From assembly GCA_937863465.1 (NCBI GenBank), contig CALMFG010000003.1, positions 1-39,091 of the forward strand: 39,091 nt of DNA, written 5' to 3'. Below the pieces are notes generated by a model. That model saw nothing but the letters and a program-made list of their open reading frames with translations, searched no databases and was not told the origin of the DNA. Both the position numbers and the translations under genes were made by a program. Positions 37,154 to 39,091 of this stretch are shown piece after piece; position 1 is the first letter of the stretch, and each line of letters starts with the position of its first letter. The DNA is from an uncultured Clostridia bacterium (lineage in GTDB: Bacteria; Bacillota; Clostridia; Christensenellales; CALMFG01).

Positions 37154-37371
37154 CGCATCATTTTACACCAATCACCCATCGAATTCAAATCAAAAATCCG
37201 CTATGTGTGGGATTGAAGCGGCATATTCATAAGTCATGTTCCGATTTTCCGAAAAACAGCCAAACCCATATTTTCAACCATATGGTTAGTTGTGCTAATT
37301 TAATTTGGCGTATTTATGCCGTATTTTGACGCTGTTTTTTCACATTTTCCCATAATTTTTGTCACGATGTA

Positions 37372-37400
37372 TTTACATTGAAATAACGTAGCGTTATAAT
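37372..37400 (+). promoter_or_regulatory. Sigma-A-type promoter upstream of the TadG-like gene
   Basis: TTTACA (37372-37377), 17-bp spacer, TATAAT (37395-37400). Confidence 0.8.
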
Positions 37401-37648
37401 AATGTTGGAATTTGAAATCGGCGATGATGACTGGAATTCGGTAAAGCTTTATTTTGTTTTTTCACTCATACCCCCTTAGGCTAAAACGTCTCAATTGAAA
37501 CATTAAAACTTCTTAACCGCGTTTTTATTATCCCGTTACTTAACGGCCTCAATCCAGAACCGCTTTAATCAGGAAATATGTTTGATGACCAGCGGAGAAA
37601 TCGCTCTTAAACCTAGTATGTGTTATCAGAATCCTTGAGGAAAATATC

Positions 37649-38788
37649 ATGAAGAAACATTTAGTAAAAATTAAAGAAGAGGGCGGACAGTCTCTGGTTT
37701 TGGCTGCTGTTCTCTTAGTTGTCCTGCTTGGCTTTGCGGCGCTGGCTCTGGATATCGGCATGATGAAGATGGCTGAATCCGAAATGCAAGCCGCGGCCGA
37801 CGCAGCCGTTTATGCGGCCGTCGAACAGCTTCCGAACGTATCCAACGCCACCAATACGGCGCTGATTTATGGCCAATTGAACGGCGTTGAAGCGGCGAAC
37901 ATCACCGTGACCACACCCTATAATGGCGACGCTGGTCAAATCGAGGTGGTCTGCACCAAACCCGTGCAATATACTTTTGCTAAAGTGCTGGGTTTCGATA
38001 GCGGCGTGGCCACGGCCCGCGCGGTGGCCGAAAAAGGCGGTTCTCCCGGCGGCGCGTTTGACTATGCTATTTTCTGTGGTTCCCCAACTATCGAATCGGT
38101 ACTATATGCTGTATCATATGTTGTGGGAGATATTCACAGTAATAACGATTTTACATTACGCGGCTCGCAAAGTGAAATTATCGGTGACGTCGAGGCGGTG
38201 TATGATGTAACTATCAGCGCCGCAAAAGTAACCGTCGACGGCAATGTTCAGGGAACACATCTTGACATCAATCAGAACAGCACTGTATCCGGTTCGCGAA
38301 TCACATCATCTGCATCCTACATTGCAATGCCTGATTTAACATCAGTGATGGCTGCAGCGATTGCTAATGCAGACCACAAATATTCTGGATATGGTAATTT
38401 CGGGGGAACTAATCTTACTTTCGATGGTTCTATATATGTGAATGGCGGTTTTGGTTGCTGGGGTGCGAACACCACATTCAAAGGTGCAATCTTGGCCACG
38501 GGTGATATTAACATATCCGCTACAAAACTCTATCTTCCTGGCACAGATGGCATTGCGCTTTATTCAGCCAACGGCAATATTGGGCTGGATGGCGAGGGTG
38601 CGGAAATTCATGGCATTGTTTATGCCCCTAACGGTAATGTCAGAGTAGGTGCAAAAACAAAAATATATGGTATGGTCATCGCCGACAGTATATCATTTAA
38701 TGGCGCAAAAATCGAAATCTATTACGATGACTCTTACTTGGATGCAGCTGGCATCGGCAACGGCGGTGAATCCAAGCTGATCGAATAA
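37649..38788 (+). CDS. TadG/TadE-like pilus-assembly-related protein with repetitive beta-solenoid-like C-terminal domain
   Basis: EEGGQSLVLAAVLLVVLLGFAALALDIGMMKMAESEMQAAADAAVYAAVEQLP is typical of the TadG N-terminal region. The C-terminus is rich in short G/N/D-turn strands (GDINISATKLYLPGTDGIALYSANGNIGLDGEGAEIHGIVYAPNGNVRVGAKTKIYGMVIADSISFNGAKIEI). RBS TTGAGGAAAATATCATG. Confidence 0.85.
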   Translation: MKKHLVKIKEEGGQSLVLAAVLLVVLLGFAALALDIGMMKMAESEMQAAADAAVYAAVEQLPNVSNATNTALIYGQLNGVEAANITVTTPYNGDAGQIEVVCTKPVQYTFAKVLGFDSGVATARAVAEKGGSPGGAFDYAIFCGSPTIESVLYAVSYVVGDIHSNNDFTLRGSQSEIIGDVEAVYDVTISAAKVTVDGNVQGTHLDINQNSTVSGSRITSSASYIAMPDLTSVMAAAIANADHKYSGYGNFGGTNLTFDGSIYVNGGFGCWGANTTFKGAILATGDINISATKLYLPGTDGIALYSANGNIGLDGEGAEIHGIVYAPNGNVRVGAKTKIYGMVIADSISFNGAKIEIYYDDSYLDAAGIGNGGESKLIE

Positions 38789-38830
38789 CCCTATGCGTTA
38801 AAACAATCTCCCCTATACAGTAGCGTAATC

Positions 38831-38876
38831 CACCCTGCGTCTCTTGCCTTCAAAGCGGAGCGCAGGGTGCTTTATT
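38831..38876 (+). terminator. Intrinsic terminator of the TadG-like gene
   Basis: CACCCTGCG (38831-38839) / CGCAGGGTG (38861-38869) followed by CTTTATTTT. Confidence 0.7.
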
Positions 38877-38885
38877 TTAACGGCA

Positions 38886-38928
38886 ATTAAAAAACACTGC
38901 CGCATCAAATTTCTGATGCCGCAGTGTT
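38886..38928 (-). terminator. Intrinsic terminator of the downstream ABC permease gene (minus strand)
   Basis: AACACTGCCGCATCA / TGATGCCGCAGTGTT (one mismatch). Minus-strand stem followed by TTTTAATT. Confidence 0.85.
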
Positions 38929-38968
38929 GGTTTATTTCTTTAAGTACTTTGTTCTGCTGAGTTTATGG

Positions 38969-39091
38969 CTAGCGCTCTTCCCTGAAGTACGGCAGACCAA
39001 GATGTCCCGGCGGCTCGTTTTCCCTGCTCTTGCGCAAGGAGACCACGACCAGGACGATGATGGTAACCACATACGGCAGCATCTTAAAGAT
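38969..39091 (-). CDS. C-terminus of ABC transporter permease (BMP/nucleoside-type, RbsC/NupQ-like), truncated by window end
   Basis: Translation ...IFKMLPYVVTIIVLVVVSLRKSRENEPPGHLGLPYFREER*. The MLPYxxTIxVL...PxxLGxPYxREER ending is characteristic of this permease family. Confidence 0.85.
   Translation of the reverse strand: MFKMLPYVVTIIVLVVVSLRKSRENEPPGHLGLPYFREER

Noticed and set aside
37403-37480. 25-codon ORF (MLEFEIGDDDWNSVKLYFVFSLIPP) just after the TadG promoter -10
   Set aside because: No Shine-Dalgarno sequence, and the start would coincide with the expected transcription start. Not supported as coding.

Overview
This is a chromosomal window, apparently from a Gram-positive Firmicute/Clostridia-like bacterium, densely coding and mostly on the minus strand. 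I found no tRNA, rRNA, CRISPR array or transposase. From left to right it contains:
(1) a glycogen/alpha-glucan block: glgD (5' truncated), glgA, a GH13 amylase, a large GT-C-like membrane protein and a beta-phosphoglucomutase;
(2) a divergent NusG-II / Gx-transporter versus ApbE locus, resembling part of flavin-based extracellular electron transfer (EET) loci, with two inverted repeats in the intergenic promoter region;
(3) a complete sugar ABC transporter (SBP-ATPase-permease) next to a sensing operon (membrane-anchored SBP, YesM-type histidine kinase, YesN-type AraC response regulator, XylF-like lipoprotein);
(4) a DUF2202 ferritin-like lipoprotein, a sortase and a 1733-aa LPSTG-anchored protein with 19 perfect-length 21-residue LRRs and 14 InlB-type B repeats;
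(5) pirin, a lone mtnA, a zinc-ribbon membrane protein carrying an apparent 3' frameshift, a condensation/CAT-like acyltransferase and a methyltransferase;
(6) a PAS/degenerate-GGDEF/winged-helix regulator;
(7) a sulfotransferase-like protein with C-terminal glycosyltransferase-type repeats, and a polysaccharide flippase;
(8) an orphan TadG-like protein with a beta-solenoid-like C-terminus and a roughly 240-nt leader;
(9) the C-terminus of a nucleoside/BMP-type ABC permease.
Product calls come from motif recognition only; no database search was run.
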